A DNA stretch of 64,000 bases from Aeromicrobium sp. Root495 (GTDB lineage: Bacteria > Actinomycetota > Actinomycetes > Propionibacteriales > Nocardioidaceae), in contig NZ_LMFJ01000001.1 in assembly GCF_001426755.1 (NCBI RefSeq), positions 2,344,070 through 2,408,069 on the forward strand, in the 5' to 3' direction. The notes under the pieces were generated by a model. It was not told the origin of the DNA. It worked only from the letters and a program-made list of their open reading frames with translations, and ran no database searches. Within the stretch, counting starts at the first letter, position 1. Every line of letters starts with the position of its first letter. Positions 35,424 through 44,008 of the stretch are shown piece by piece. The position numbers were made by a program, and so were the translations under genes.

Positions 35424-36647
35424 ATGTCGCTCGAGACCACCCGCCCCGCCCCCCAGCGCTGGGCCTACCCGGTGCTCCTGGCCATCCTGGTCGTCGGGCT
35501 CGGCACGTCCGGGGCACCCGCTCCGCTGTACGGCATCTACGCCGCCGAGTGGGGCTTCGCGCCGCTCACGACCACCATCGTCTTCGCCGTCTACGCCGCC
35601 GCCGCGCTGGTCGCCGTGCTGGTGACGGGTTCCATCTCCGACCGTTACGGCCGCAGGCCCGTGCTCCTCACCGCGGTGGGGCTCATCCTGGTGGGCCTCG
35701 TCGTCTTCATGACCGCGCAGGACGTCGAGATGCTGATCATCGCTCGTGGGCTGCACGGGTTCGGCGTCGGCGCCACCGTCGTGGCCGCCACGGCGGCCCT
35801 GCTCGACCTGCGCCCCGACGAGGGCGAGAAGACCGGCCGTCGCACCGGAGTGGCCTTCAACGTGGGCATCGCCGTCGCGATCCTCGGCACCGCCTTCATC
35901 GCCGACCTGGGTCCGGACCCGCTCGTCACGCCCTACGCCATCCTGGCCGCGCTCTCCGCCGTCCTGTTCCTGGCGCTGCTCGCCATGCGCGAGACCCACT
36001 CCGACCACCGGGCCGCGACGCTCCACGTCGCGCGACCGCACGTGCCGGCCTCCATCCGCCACCACTTCCGGTTCTCGGCACTCGGCGTGATGGCGTCCTG
36101 GAGCGTGCTGGGCGTCTTCCTCTCGCTGTACCCGTCCATCGCGTCACGCGCCGTCCACGCCGACCACGTGCTGTTCGGTGGCACCGTCGTGGCGCTCTCG
36201 GCCGGCTCGGCCGCGATCATCCAGGTGTTCGCGTCGCGCTGGCCGGCCAAGCCGGCCGCCATCGTGGGCGACATCGGCACCGCCGTCACCCTCCTGCTCG
36301 CCATCCCGGCGGTCGACTCGGGCAACGGCTGGCTCATCGCCATCGACTCCGCCGTCATGGGCCTGTTCTTCGGGCTGGCGTTCGGCAGCTCGCTGCGCCA
36401 CCTCACGCAGCACATCCCGGCCGAGCACCGCGGCGAGGTCATGTCGGCCTTCTACGTGCTCGCCTACGGCGCCATGGCCGTGCCCACGCTCGTCGCCGGC
36501 TGGGCAGCCACCGTGTGGGCGCCTGACGACATCTTCGCGCCCTTCATCTCGGTGGTCGCTGTCGCCTGCTTGAGTGCCGGGCTGCTCGGCCTGCGCACCC
36601 CCGACGCCGATCCCGTCGAGAGCGAGCCGGCGCCCGTCGCCGCATGA
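35424..36647 (+). CDS. MFS transporter (drug efflux-like)
   Basis: 407-aa, twelve-helix major facilitator. The loop 2-3 motif GSISDRYGRRPVLLTAVGL and RGLHGFGVGATVVAATAALLD are MFS signatures; two halves are separated by a long cytosolic loop. It resembles drug/solute efflux pumps. I start it at the ATG at 35424, preceded by a weak GAG, because the ATG at 35388 lies inside an operator. Divergent from an ArsR repressor, so expression is presumably inducible. Confidence 0.87.
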   Translation: MSLETTRPAPQRWAYPVLLAILVVGLGTSGAPAPLYGIYAAEWGFAPLTTTIVFAVYAAAALVAVLVTGSISDRYGRRPVLLTAVGLILVGLVVFMTAQDVEMLIIARGLHGFGVGATVVAATAALLDLRPDEGEKTGRRTGVAFNVGIAVAILGTAFIADLGPDPLVTPYAILAALSAVLFLALLAMRETHSDHRAATLHVARPHVPASIRHHFRFSALGVMASWSVLGVFLSLYPSIASRAVHADHVLFGGTVVALSAGSAAIIQVFASRWPAKPAAIVGDIGTAVTLLLAIPAVDSGNGWLIAIDSAVMGLFFGLAFGSSLRHLTQHIPAEHRGEVMSAFYVLAYGAMAVPTLVAGWAATVWAPDDIFAPFISVVAVACLSAGLLGLRTPDADPVESEPAPVAA

Positions 36648-36654
36648 TGGGGAG

Positions 36655-37191
36655 ATGACCACGCCGGAGCCCGTTCCCGACCTCCTCGGGGACGGGCTCC
36701 GACTTCTCCTGGTGGGCATCAACCCGAGCATCCTGAGCGGACTCACCGGCTACCACTTCGCACATCCCGGCAACCGTTTCTACCCGGCTCTCGTGGCGGC
36801 CGGCATCATCACCGCCACCGACCCGGCCGTCGCCACCGAGCAGCTGCGGACGGCCGGCGTCGGCATCTCGAACCTGGCGGTCCGGCCGACCGCGAAAGCA
36901 TCCGAGCTGTCCGTGGACGAGCTGCGGGAGGCCCCGGCCCGGCTCGAGGGCCTCGTCCGACGGCTGACGCCGCGGGTGGTCGCGGTGGCGGGGGTCTCGG
37001 CCTACCGGGTCGCCTTCTCCGACCGCACCGCGCGAAGGGGGAGGCAGCCGGTGGACCTGGGCGGCGCCGAGCTCTGGGTGGTCCCCAACCCGAGCGGCCC
37101 GAACGCGCACGAGACCGTCGCCAGCCTCGCCGCGGCCTACGCCGAGGTGGCCGATCGCGCCGGGATCCATCGTTCGCTGCCGGCGAACTGA
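36655..37191 (+). CDS. mug: G/U mismatch-specific DNA glycosylase
   Basis: 178-aa DNA repair enzyme removing uracil or ethenocytosine opposite G. Motif LLLVGINPSILSG, GNRFYPALVAAG and NPSGPNAHETV fit the Mug/TDG family. It follows the MFS gene by 7 bp and may be co-transcribed with it, though unrelated in function. Confidence 0.92.
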   Translation: MTTPEPVPDLLGDGLRLLLVGINPSILSGLTGYHFAHPGNRFYPALVAAGIITATDPAVATEQLRTAGVGISNLAVRPTAKASELSVDELREAPARLEGLVRRLTPRVVAVAGVSAYRVAFSDRTARRGRQPVDLGGAELWVVPNPSGPNAHETVASLAAAYAEVADRAGIHRSLPAN

Positions 37192-37197
37192 TTGGCC

Positions 37198-37231
37198 TTG
37201 GCTCAGCGGAATTGAGTCGCCTACTATCAAG
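37198..37231 (+). promoter_or_regulatory. hsp20 promoter overlapping a HAIR-like site
   Basis: TTGGCT (37198-37203) and TACTAT (37222-37227), 18 nt apart, form the promoter. Overlapping it, ATTGAGT-N7-TATCAAG (37211-37231) matches the HspR operator HAIR (CTTGAGT-N7-ACTCAAG) at 11 of 14 arm positions with correct spacing. HspR control of hsp20 is known in actinobacteria. Confidence 0.55.
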
Positions 37232-37281
37232 TTGATCAGAGTGAACCCGGTCGCAGGGACCGGACTTCGAAAGGAGTTCTC

Positions 37282-37755
37282 ATGAGCAACCTCTCCGTCT
37301 ACACGCGGCGCGACCCCCACACCTCGGACTCGTGGTCCCCGTTCGACTCCCTCGTCCGCACCGCGTTCGGACCCGCCGGAAGCACCAACGGCTCGTCACG
37401 GCGCCTGGACTTCACGCCCGCGGTCGAGACCGTCCGCGACGGCGACGACGTCGTGGTCCGCCTCGAGCTCCCCGGCGTCGACGTCTCTGCCGACGTCACC
37501 GTCGAGGTGGTCGCCAACCGGCTCGTCGTGAAGGGCGAGCGCCGCGACGAGCGCAGCGAGGAGTCCTCCGAGCAGGGCAGCACCCGCCGCATCAGCGAGA
37601 TCCGCTACGGATCGTTCGAGCGCAGCTTCGGCCTTCCCGGCCACGTCGGCGCCGACGCCGTCAGCGCGTCCTACGACGCGGGCATCCTCAGCGTCCGGGT
37701 CGCCGGTGTCTACGCGGGCACCGAGCCCACGCGGATCGACATCACGCAGGGCTGA
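37282..37755 (+). CDS. Hsp20/alpha-crystallin small heat shock protein
   Basis: 157-aa ATP-independent holdase that keeps unfolding proteins soluble. The alpha-crystallin domain (about 45-145) includes DFTPAVETVRDGDDVVVRLELPGVD and the GSFERSFGLP strand, followed by ILSVRVA. AAGGAG lies a few bases before the ATG. A HAIR-like operator overlaps the promoter, pointing to heat control, and a strong terminator follows. Confidence 0.93.
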   Translation: MSNLSVYTRRDPHTSDSWSPFDSLVRTAFGPAGSTNGSSRRLDFTPAVETVRDGDDVVVRLELPGVDVSADVTVEVVANRLVVKGERRDERSEESSEQGSTRRISEIRYGSFERSFGLPGHVGADAVSASYDAGILSVRVAGVYAGTEPTRIDITQG

Positions 37756-37765
37756 CGCACGCAGC

Positions 37766-37799
37766 ACGAAGCCCCCATCCGAGCGGATGGGGGCTTCGT
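37766..37799. terminator. Bidirectional terminator between hsp20 and SDR gene
   Basis: Perfect 15-bp stem ACGAAGCCCCCATCC and complement, loop GAGC, between two convergent genes. Confidence 0.9.
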
Positions 37800-37805
37800 G
37801 GCGTC

Positions 37806-38624
37806 TCAGAGCTTGTTGCGGTGGGCGAACCGCGCCACGATGGGCTGGTAGGCCGAACCGGTGATGCGGATGAACTTGTCGAGGGCCCAGGCATCGGCAC
37901 CGATGAGCACGCGGACCTTGCCCTTCTCGACGCCCTTCAGGATGACGTTGGCCGCCTTCTCGGGCGACGTGCGCGCCATCTTGTCGAACGACGATGCGAG
38001 CTCGTCGTGGTCGCGGCCCGGAGCCTGGTCGCCGTTGCGGGCGATGTTGGTCTTGATGCCACCGGGGTGCACGCAGGTGACCTTGACCGGGTTGCTGCTC
38101 AGGCGCATCTCCTGCGCGAGCGCCTCGGTGAAGCCACGCACCGCGAACTTGGCCGCGTTGTAGGCACCCTGCGTCGGGACGGCGAAGAGGCCGAACACGC
38201 TCGAGACGTTGACGACGTGACCGTCACCGGACTCGATGAGGTACGGGAGGAACTCCTTGGTGCCGTTGACGACGCCCCAGAAGTCGACGTCCATGACGCG
38301 CTCGAGGTCCTTGTAGCCCTCCTCCAACGTGGTGCCGGTGAAGGCGATGCCCGCGTTGTTGAAGATCAGGTTGACGCGGCCGTAGTGCTCGCGGACGTCC
38401 TGCGCGTACTGCGCGACGAGGGGAAGCTGGGCGACGTCCACGAAGTCGGCCTTCACGGCGGCGCCCGTGGCGGCCACGAGCTTCTCGGTCTCGGCGAGGC
38501 CGGCCGTGTCGACGTCGCTGATGGCGAGCTTGGCACCGCGGCGACCCAGCTCGACGGCCAGCGCTCGGCCGATGCCCGAGGCGGCGCCCGTGACGACGGC
38601 GACCTTGTCGGTGAAGTGGGTCAT
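37806..38624 (-). CDS. Short-chain dehydrogenase/reductase
   Basis: 272-aa NAD(P)-dependent oxidoreductase. Nucleotide motif VTGAASGIGRALA, NNAG, catalytic Ser in VNVSSVFGLF, YNAAK with catalytic Tyr and Lys, and PGGIKTNIAR. DVDTA after strand 2 suggests NAD preference. Substrate unknown. Two inverted repeats lie in its upstream region (38644-38658 and TCTCGTTCGAGA), so it is probably repressed by a local or distant TetR-type factor. Confidence 0.9.
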   Translation of the reverse strand: MTHFTDKVAVVTGAASGIGRALAVELGRRGAKLAISDVDTAGLAETEKLVAATGAAVKADFVDVAQLPLVAQYAQDVREHYGRVNLIFNNAGIAFTGTTLEEGYKDLERVMDVDFWGVVNGTKEFLPYLIESGDGHVVNVSSVFGLFAVPTQGAYNAAKFAVRGFTEALAQEMRLSSNPVKVTCVHPGGIKTNIARNGDQAPGRDHDELASSFDKMARTSPEKAANVILKGVEKGKVRVLIGADAWALDKFIRITGSAYQPIVARFAHRNKL

Positions 38625-38643
38625 GCGGGTCCTCTCGATTTGG

Positions 38644-38658
38644 GATACCGACGGTATC
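38644..38658 (-). promoter_or_regulatory. Palindrome upstream of SDR, TetR-type operator candidate
   Basis: GATACCG-A-CGGTATC, perfect 7-bp arms. The half-site ATACCG is the same as in the 28-bp palindrome at 17954-17981, but the centre is one base shorter. It lies 20 bp upstream of the SDR start. Confidence 0.5.
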
Positions 38659-38734
38659 TCGTTCGAGACATTAACGTATCGGACCGCGTCTGACCAGCAG
38701 ATATCCGCTTCTGGTCATCTCCGAGCGGGTGGGA

Positions 38735-39628
38735 TCAGGCGCGCCGACGCGGCTTGAGCCGTGAGTTGGGCAGCGGAGGAGCCGGGATCACCTGGCCGTC
38801 GTGGCCGTCGACGTGCCCGAACCGATCAGCCGCCGCCTCCCACTCCTCGCGGGCCCGCTCGATGTCCTCGTGGGTGCGACCGATGAAGTTCCACCACATG
38901 ATCAGCTCGTCCTCGAGCGGCTCCCCGCCGATGAGCATGAGGGTGGTGGGACGGTCGGCCTGGAGGGTCACGGAGTCGCGCCCCGGCGCGAGGTACTGCA
39001 GCTGACGGTGCCGCACCGGGTCGCCGCCCTCGCCGAGGCGCACGTCGCCGTCGAGCGCGAGCAGGCCGTGCTCGAAGGACGGGTCGAGCGGGATCTGCGC
39101 CGCGCCGTCGACCCGGATCTCGGCACCCACCAGGGGGGAGTGGACCCGCGCAGGTGAGGTGCCACCGGCCAGCGTGCCGATCAGCACGATGCCGGTCCAG
39201 CCCTCACCGGAGACCCGGGGAAGGTCGGGCAGGTGCTCGAAGTCGGCCGGGACGAGCCGCGCCGCCTCGGGCAGGGCCACCCAGAGCTGCACGCCGTGCA
39301 TGCCGGTGGTGTCGCCCACCGAGAACTCCGAGTGCGAGACACCGTCGCCCGAGGTCATGAGGTTGAGCTGCTCGGGCTTGAGCACGACGTCGCTGCCGAG
39401 GCTGTCGCGGTGGCGCGTCTCCCCCGCGATCGGCCACGTGACGGTCTGCAGACCGGTGTGCGGGTGAGGAAGGACGGCCATGGGCTCGTCCGTGGGGCCG
39501 AAGTGGTCGACGAAGCACCAGGCCCCGATCGTCGGCAGGTCGCGGTGGGGAAGCGTGCGGTGCACGAGGAGGCGGCGCAGGCCGCCCAGGGGGACCTCGC
39601 GGGCATCGATCACCTGGTCGTTCGTCAT
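38735..39628 (-). CDS. Pirin family protein
   Basis: 297-aa bicupin. HPHTGLQTVTWPIAG and SGDGVSHSEFS supply the N-terminal cupin metal ligands (three His, one Glu). C-terminal Pirin_C ends with GEPLEDELIMWWNFIGRTHEDIERAREEW, a strong family mark. Bacterial pirins can have quercetin dioxygenase activity or bind regulators; the role here is not assignable. Single gene. Confidence 0.93.
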   Translation of the reverse strand: MTNDQVIDAREVPLGGLRRLLVHRTLPHRDLPTIGAWCFVDHFGPTDEPMAVLPHPHTGLQTVTWPIAGETRHRDSLGSDVVLKPEQLNLMTSGDGVSHSEFSVGDTTGMHGVQLWVALPEAARLVPADFEHLPDLPRVSGEGWTGIVLIGTLAGGTSPARVHSPLVGAEIRVDGAAQIPLDPSFEHGLLALDGDVRLGEGGDPVRHRQLQYLAPGRDSVTLQADRPTTLMLIGGEPLEDELIMWWNFIGRTHEDIERAREEWEAAADRFGHVDGHDGQVIPAPPLPNSRLKPRRRA

Positions 39629-39678
39629 GGCACCACGGTACGGCTCGACGCCACACCCGAGGGCCTATCGTCGGTTCC

Positions 39679-40167
39679 GTGCCGACCTATCCCGCTGGCG
39701 TCCGCGAGGCCACTCCCGACGACGTCGAGACCATCGTCCAGCTCGTCCGCGACCTCGCGGAGTACGAGCGCGAGCCGGAGGCCGCGCAAGCCACCCCCGA
39801 GCAGATCCACGCCGCGCTCTTCGGCCCCGAGTCCGTGGCGTCGTGCTTCATGGCCGAGGTCGACGGCGCTCCCGCCGGCATGGCGCTCTGGTACCGCACG
39901 TTCTCGACGTGGACCGGTCTCCCCGGAATCCACCTGGAGGATCTCTTCGTGCTGCCCGAGCACCGAGGATCCGGGCTGGGCAAGGCGCTGCTCGTGGCTC
40001 TGTCGCGCATCTGTCTGGACCGTGGCTGGCCGCGGCTCGAGTGGGACGTCCTGGACTGGAACGAGCCCTCGATCGCCTTCTACGACCGCCTGGGCGCGCT
40101 GCCCCAGGACACGTGGATCGGCTACCGGCTCAGCGGCGATGCGCTGTCGGGGCTGGCCGGGAGCTGA
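39679..40167 (+). CDS. GNAT family N-acetyltransferase
   Basis: 162-aa acetyltransferase resembling the diamine acetyltransferase (SSAT) group: HLEDLFVLPEHRGSGLGKALL is the acetyl-CoA motif (R/Q-x-x-G-x-G), then EWDVLDWNEPSIAFYDRLGA. Substrate not defined. GTG start at 39679, 50 bp from the divergent pirin gene. The 3' end overlaps the convergent phosphatase by 46 bp. Confidence 0.87.
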   Translation: MPTYPAGVREATPDDVETIVQLVRDLAEYEREPEAAQATPEQIHAALFGPESVASCFMAEVDGAPAGMALWYRTFSTWTGLPGIHLEDLFVLPEHRGSGLGKALLVALSRICLDRGWPRLEWDVLDWNEPSIAFYDRLGALPQDTWIGYRLSGDALSGLAGS

Positions 40168-40832
40168 TCGATCATCCCGGCTCGCAGGGCGGCCAGCCGG
40201 TGCTCGCTGCCGCCGGCCGCGAGGTACCAGCCGGCCACGCCGTCGCCGTGGTCGTCCCAGGCCTCGAGGGCGATCTCGAGGGCGTCGGAGCGGACGTCGA
40301 AGAAGGCAGCGGGGACGGCGTAGTCGTCGTCTCGCCGCAGGCGCCGATCGATCTCCTCGCGCGCCTGCTCGGTGAGCAGGTAGTCCTGGATGACCGGGTC
40401 GTGCTCGACGCCCAGCAGCCGCAGGACGAGCGCGACCGAGATGCCGGTGCGGTCCTTGCCCGCGGCGCAGTGCACCAGGACGGCTCCGTCCGTGGCGGCC
40501 ACCGTGTCGACGAAGCTGACCAGGAGGTGTGGCGCCTCCTGGACCACGCGGCCGTACAGCTCGGGAAGGTCGGCGGCCCAGCCCTTGGCCGGGTCGAGCG
40601 CCGAGAGCAGGGGCAGGTTGAGGTGCTGGCTGGGCAGGCCCGCGAGCGGATGCTCGTGCTGCTGCTCGCCTGGCGAGCGCAGGTCGACCACGACGGCCGG
40701 CGGCCAGGCGATCTCCGACGGCACGACGTCGTCGGCGTGCGGCAGGGCGCTGCGCAGGAGCCGGTGGTGACGGACGGTGCCGCCCGCAGCCGGCAGCCCT
40801 CCGACGTCGCGAAGATTGGGGATCGAGGTCAC
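40122..40832 (-). CDS. Tyrosine/serine phosphatase (PtpB-like)
   Basis: 236-aa protein phosphatase. P-loop HCAAGKDRTGISVALVL supplies the Cys and Arg; NLRDVGGLPAAGG at the start matches the Y_phosphatase3 family that includes mycobacterial PtpB. No signal peptide is visible. Such enzymes dephosphorylate phosphotyrosine, phosphoserine or phosphoinositides; the target is unknown. Confidence 0.9.
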   Translation of the reverse strand: MTSIPNLRDVGGLPAAGGTVRHHRLLRSALPHADDVVPSEIAWPPAVVVDLRSPGEQQHEHPLAGLPSQHLNLPLLSALDPAKGWAADLPELYGRVVQEAPHLLVSFVDTVAATDGAVLVHCAAGKDRTGISVALVLRLLGVEHDPVIQDYLLTEQAREEIDRRLRRDDDYAVPAAFFDVRSDALEIALEAWDDHGDGVAGWYLAAGGSEHRLAALRAGMIDQLPASPDSASPLSR

Positions 40833-40909
40833 GCTGCCGAGCCTAGCCAGGGCCTCGGACAGGACGCCCTGACCTGCTGTGACCTGGCTCGCGCTTCTAG
40901 GATGAGGTA

Positions 40910-41821
40910 ATGCGTTCCTCCCTCAAGACGGCCCGAGCGGCCGCCATCGGAGGCGGCGCCGCAACCATCGGCTACTGGGGTGTCCTCATGGGGGAGGTCC
41001 TGGTCGCGCGCAAGGTCATCGGCGTCACCGACGAGCGTCCCCCCAGTCCCGACGGCGTCTACGGCGACGACCTCCCGGGAGAACCACTCCGCCTCCTTCT
41101 CATCGGCGACTCCGCTGCCGTCGGCTACGGCATGAGACGAGCCGATCTCACCCCCGCCGCACTGCTCGGCATCAGCCTGTCGCACGTGCTCGACCGCCCG
41201 GTCCACGTGCGGTCCGAGGCCGTCGTGGGGGCCCAGACCGCTGACCTGCGCGACCAGATCGACATCGGGCTCGATCACCAGCCTGAGCTGGTGTGCATCG
41301 TGATCGGTGCCAACGACGTGACGCACCGCGTTCCCTCGTACGTCTCCTCGCGCCTGCTCTCCGCGTCGGTCCGCCGTCTGCGCGAGACGGGAGCCGAGGT
41401 GGTGGTGGGGACGTGTCCCGACCTCGGCTCGGTGCGCCCGCTGCCCCAGCCGCTGCGCTGGGTGGCCCGGCGCAAGAGCCGGTCGCTCGCGCGCCGGCAG
41501 ACCGTCGCCGTGGTCCGCGAGGGCGGTCGCGCGGTGTCGCTGGGCGACCTGCTCGGGCCCCTCTTCGATGCCAACTTCGACGTGATGTTCGGCGAGGACC
41601 GCTTCCACCCGTCGGCCACGGGCTACGCCAACATGGTCTCGGTGCTGGTGCCGTCACTGCTGGCCGCCTACCGCGAGCGCGACCGCGACTACGCCGTCCC
41701 CCACTCCTTCGGGCACGCCGACACGATGTCGCTCGCCGAGGCCGCCGAACGTGCCGGGCGGCGCCCCGGCACCGAGGTCACCCCCGAGGGCCGCTGGGCC
41801 CGCGTCCTGCGCCGCAGCTGA
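40910..41821 (+). CDS. SGNH hydrolase (GDSL family)
   Basis: 303-aa GDSL-type esterase. LLIGDSAAVGYGM (nucleophile Ser), a block II Gly before GAND (IVIGANDVTHR) and DRFHPSATGYANM (Asp/His) complete the SGNH set. The N-terminal hydrophobic stretch (about 10-35) may be a signal anchor. Target is an acyl ester of unknown nature. Followed by the complex repeat at 41836-41937. Confidence 0.88.
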   Translation: MRSSLKTARAAAIGGGAATIGYWGVLMGEVLVARKVIGVTDERPPSPDGVYGDDLPGEPLRLLLIGDSAAVGYGMRRADLTPAALLGISLSHVLDRPVHVRSEAVVGAQTADLRDQIDIGLDHQPELVCIVIGANDVTHRVPSYVSSRLLSASVRRLRETGAEVVVGTCPDLGSVRPLPQPLRWVARRKSRSLARRQTVAVVREGGRAVSLGDLLGPLFDANFDVMFGEDRFHPSATGYANMVSVLVPSLLAAYRERDRDYAVPHSFGHADTMSLAEAAERAGRRPGTEVTPEGRWARVLRRS

Positions 41822-41835
41822 ACCCCCTCCCCCGA

Positions 41836-41937
41836 GCGGTGACTTGGCGTCCGTTTCCGGGCGCCCGGCCCCGCCAGCGGTGACCTGGCGTCCGTTCGAC
41901 GCGACTTCAACCCTCGGAATGGACGCCAAGTCACCGC
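41836..41937. repeat. Three-arm intergenic repeat (two direct, one inverted)
   Basis: GCGGTGACTTGGCGTCC at 41836-41852, a copy with one change at 41877-41893, and the exact inverse of the first at 41921-41937. Either left copy can pair with the right arm, giving two alternative hairpins. It lies between a plus-strand and a minus-strand gene, so it may also terminate transcription. Confidence 0.65.
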
Positions 41938-41964
41938 CAGACGGGGCGGGTCCGGGAACGCGAA

Positions 41965-41992
41965 ACGGCCGGCCCCCGAGGGGACCGGCCGT
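41965..41992 (-). terminator. Terminator downstream of the Bax inhibitor-1-like gene
   Basis: ACGGCCGG and CCGGCCGT with inner CCCC/GGGG and loop of a few bases, 24 bp past the stop at 42016. Confidence 0.8.
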
Positions 41993-42015
41993 CACTACGT
42001 GCGTGAGGTGATACC

Positions 42016-42873
42016 TCAGTCGTTGCCTCGCAGGATCGCGAGGATGCGCAGGATCTCGATGTACAGCCACACCAGCGTGACGGTGAGGCCGAAGGCCGCA
42101 CGCCAGGACTCACGCTCGGGCAGACCGGCCTCGACACCGCGCTCGACGAAGTCGAAGTCCATGATGAGCATGAACACGGCGAGCACGACGGCGACGGCCG
42201 AGACGACGAGGCCGAGGGTGTTGAAGCCGCGCAGGCCGCCCGACTCCAGCACGCCCGTGAGGCTCAGCACGAAGTTGACGAGCATGAGGCCGGCGAAGCT
42301 GAAGATCGCGATGGTGACGACGCGACGGAACTTGTCGGTGACCTGGATGTTGAAGAACTTGTACGCGGCGAGCGTTCCACCGAAGGCCACCATGGTGCCG
42401 AGGACGGCCTGGAACACGATGGTCGGGTCGTTGACGTACGTGGCGACGACCTTGGACAGCGCGCCGACGAACACACCCTCGAAGGCGGCGTAGCCGAGCA
42501 CCAGAGCGGGGCTGACGACCTTCTTGAAGGAGTTGACCAGCGACAGGACGAAGCCGACGATCGCGCCGACCATGGCCAGCGCGAACGCGTTGCGCATGGC
42601 GTCGGAGTCGACGGTGACCTCGTCGGGCAGGAACGTGTCACCGATGAGGAACCAGGTGACGGCCGCGGCCGCGATGACCACGCCGAGCGTGATGGCGGTC
42701 TTCTCGACGACGGAGTCGAGGGTCATGCGGCGGTCGGTGCCCAGCCCGGCACCGGACGTGGTGACGTCCTCGCCGTTGAGGTTGATGGTCCACTGCGACG
42801 GGCTCGACGTGGCGGTGGTGCCGCGACCGTTGAACCCCTCGGAGCGGTTGAAGACGGGGTTGTTGCTCTGCAT
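42016..42873 (-). CDS. Bax inhibitor-1/YccA family protein
   Basis: 285-aa membrane protein with seven helices after a polar N-terminus (about 1-55). GAIVGFVLSLVNSFKKVVSPALVLGYAAFEGVFVGALS and DFDFVERGVEAGLPERESWRAAFGLTVTLVWLYIEILRIL are typical; the conserved Asp of the pH/Ca2+ sensor is in the last region. Homologues are proton-gated Ca2+ leak channels. The start is the ATG at 42873. AGGAGG lies just upstream. Confidence 0.92.
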   Translation of the reverse strand: MQSNNPVFNRSEGFNGRGTTATSSPSQWTINLNGEDVTTSGAGLGTDRRMTLDSVVEKTAITLGVVIAAAAVTWFLIGDTFLPDEVTVDSDAMRNAFALAMVGAIVGFVLSLVNSFKKVVSPALVLGYAAFEGVFVGALSKVVATYVNDPTIVFQAVLGTMVAFGGTLAAYKFFNIQVTDKFRRVVTIAIFSFAGLMLVNFVLSLTGVLESGGLRGFNTLGLVVSAVAVVLAVFMLIMDFDFVERGVEAGLPERESWRAAFGLTVTLVWLYIEILRILAILRGND

Positions 42874-42958
42874 GGTTCCTCCGGGGAGAAAGGCCTCGTG
42901 GTGAGGTCGGTGTGTTCACCCTACATAACGTGTGGCGAGCGCGTTTTGCTCCCGAATC

Positions 42959-44008
42959 TCACTGGTTTCCTCGAGCAACCTGATCGCCGCTCCCGTCGAG
43001 CACCACACCGAGCGCGGATCGACGCCCGGTGGCGGTCCTGTCGACGACGGGAGCCTGGGCGAACGGGGCCTTACGAGCCTGCGGGACGGCACCGGCCAGC
43101 GGGCTCACGAGGTCGGGGTCGGCCCTGATCATGCGCAGGGGGAACACGTTCCAGGCACGCGAGCCGTCCGCCATGACCGCCGGCGACCAGAACCCCGTCG
43201 CCGCGCAGTCCTGGGTCAGGCACCCGCTGCCGCCCACGACGGACGTCCGGAGAGGCTCGCCCTCGGAGTCGAAGAGCTGGACGTCACGTAGCTGACGACC
43301 CTTGGCGTCGTAGACGAACACGTTGGTGACCTGCCGACCGTCCGCGTAGAGACCGGTCAGGTCCTGAGGCTCCTGGACGACCGGCTCGGCGTAGACGGTG
43401 CTCATGCTGTTGCTCCGACCGTCCGCGAAGACCACGACCGGGGCGAGCAGCACCACAGCCGCCACGTTGCCGAGCACCAGGAGCGGGACGATCCGCCGGG
43501 CACCCCAGACGCCGCGGCCCCACTGGATGCTCACCAGCGCGGCGGCGAGCAGCACCAGCCACCAGGCCGACGACGTGGGGGTGGCCCCTCCCTCGGCCCC
43601 GAAGAAGGCTGCCAGGAGCCAGACGGCGACCCAGGCGCGGACGACCCACCACAGCGGACGCAGGCTGACCAGGAGGTCGAGGACCCCACGACCGGCAGGG
43701 TTTCGTCGCACCGCCTCGAGGCACCGTCTCCCGGACTCACGCAGGTCGGCCGAGACCGCCGCGAGCGTCCTGCGCAGCCCGGCCTGCGTGGGCTGGGGCT
43801 CGGGCAGTCCCGCCGCGGCGCGCAGCTCGGCTGCGTACTCGACGGGGTCGGGGAGCTCGCGGGCGAGATCCTCGGCGTACGCCTCGGCGAGGTCGGCCTC
43901 CAGACCTTCGGTCAGGTCGTCGAGCTCCTCGGCGGGAAGGTCGGACAGCGCGGCGCGGACCCTGGCCGCGAACGACACGATCTCGACCGGCACGGTGGTG
44001 GCGTTCAT
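42959..44008 (-). CDS. HAAS-domain membrane protein paired with PadR
   Basis: 349 aa. An N-terminal HAAS-like domain (about 12-80, DLPAEELDDLTEGLEADLAEAY) is followed by about four helices and an exported tail with a possible disulfide (GSGCLTQDCAATGFW). HAAS proteins are typically encoded with PadR regulators, as here: its start overlaps the PadR stop by 4 bp. Function unknown; membrane stress sensing by analogy. Confidence 0.8.
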   Translation of the reverse strand: MNATTVPVEIVSFAARVRAALSDLPAEELDDLTEGLEADLAEAYAEDLARELPDPVEYAAELRAAAGLPEPQPTQAGLRRTLAAVSADLRESGRRCLEAVRRNPAGRGVLDLLVSLRPLWWVVRAWVAVWLLAAFFGAEGGATPTSSAWWLVLLAAALVSIQWGRGVWGARRIVPLLVLGNVAAVVLLAPVVVFADGRSNSMSTVYAEPVVQEPQDLTGLYADGRQVTNVFVYDAKGRQLRDVQLFDSEGEPLRTSVVGGSGCLTQDCAATGFWSPAVMADGSRAWNVFPLRMIRADPDLVSPLAGAVPQARKAPFAQAPVVDRTATGRRSALGVVLDGSGDQVARGNQ

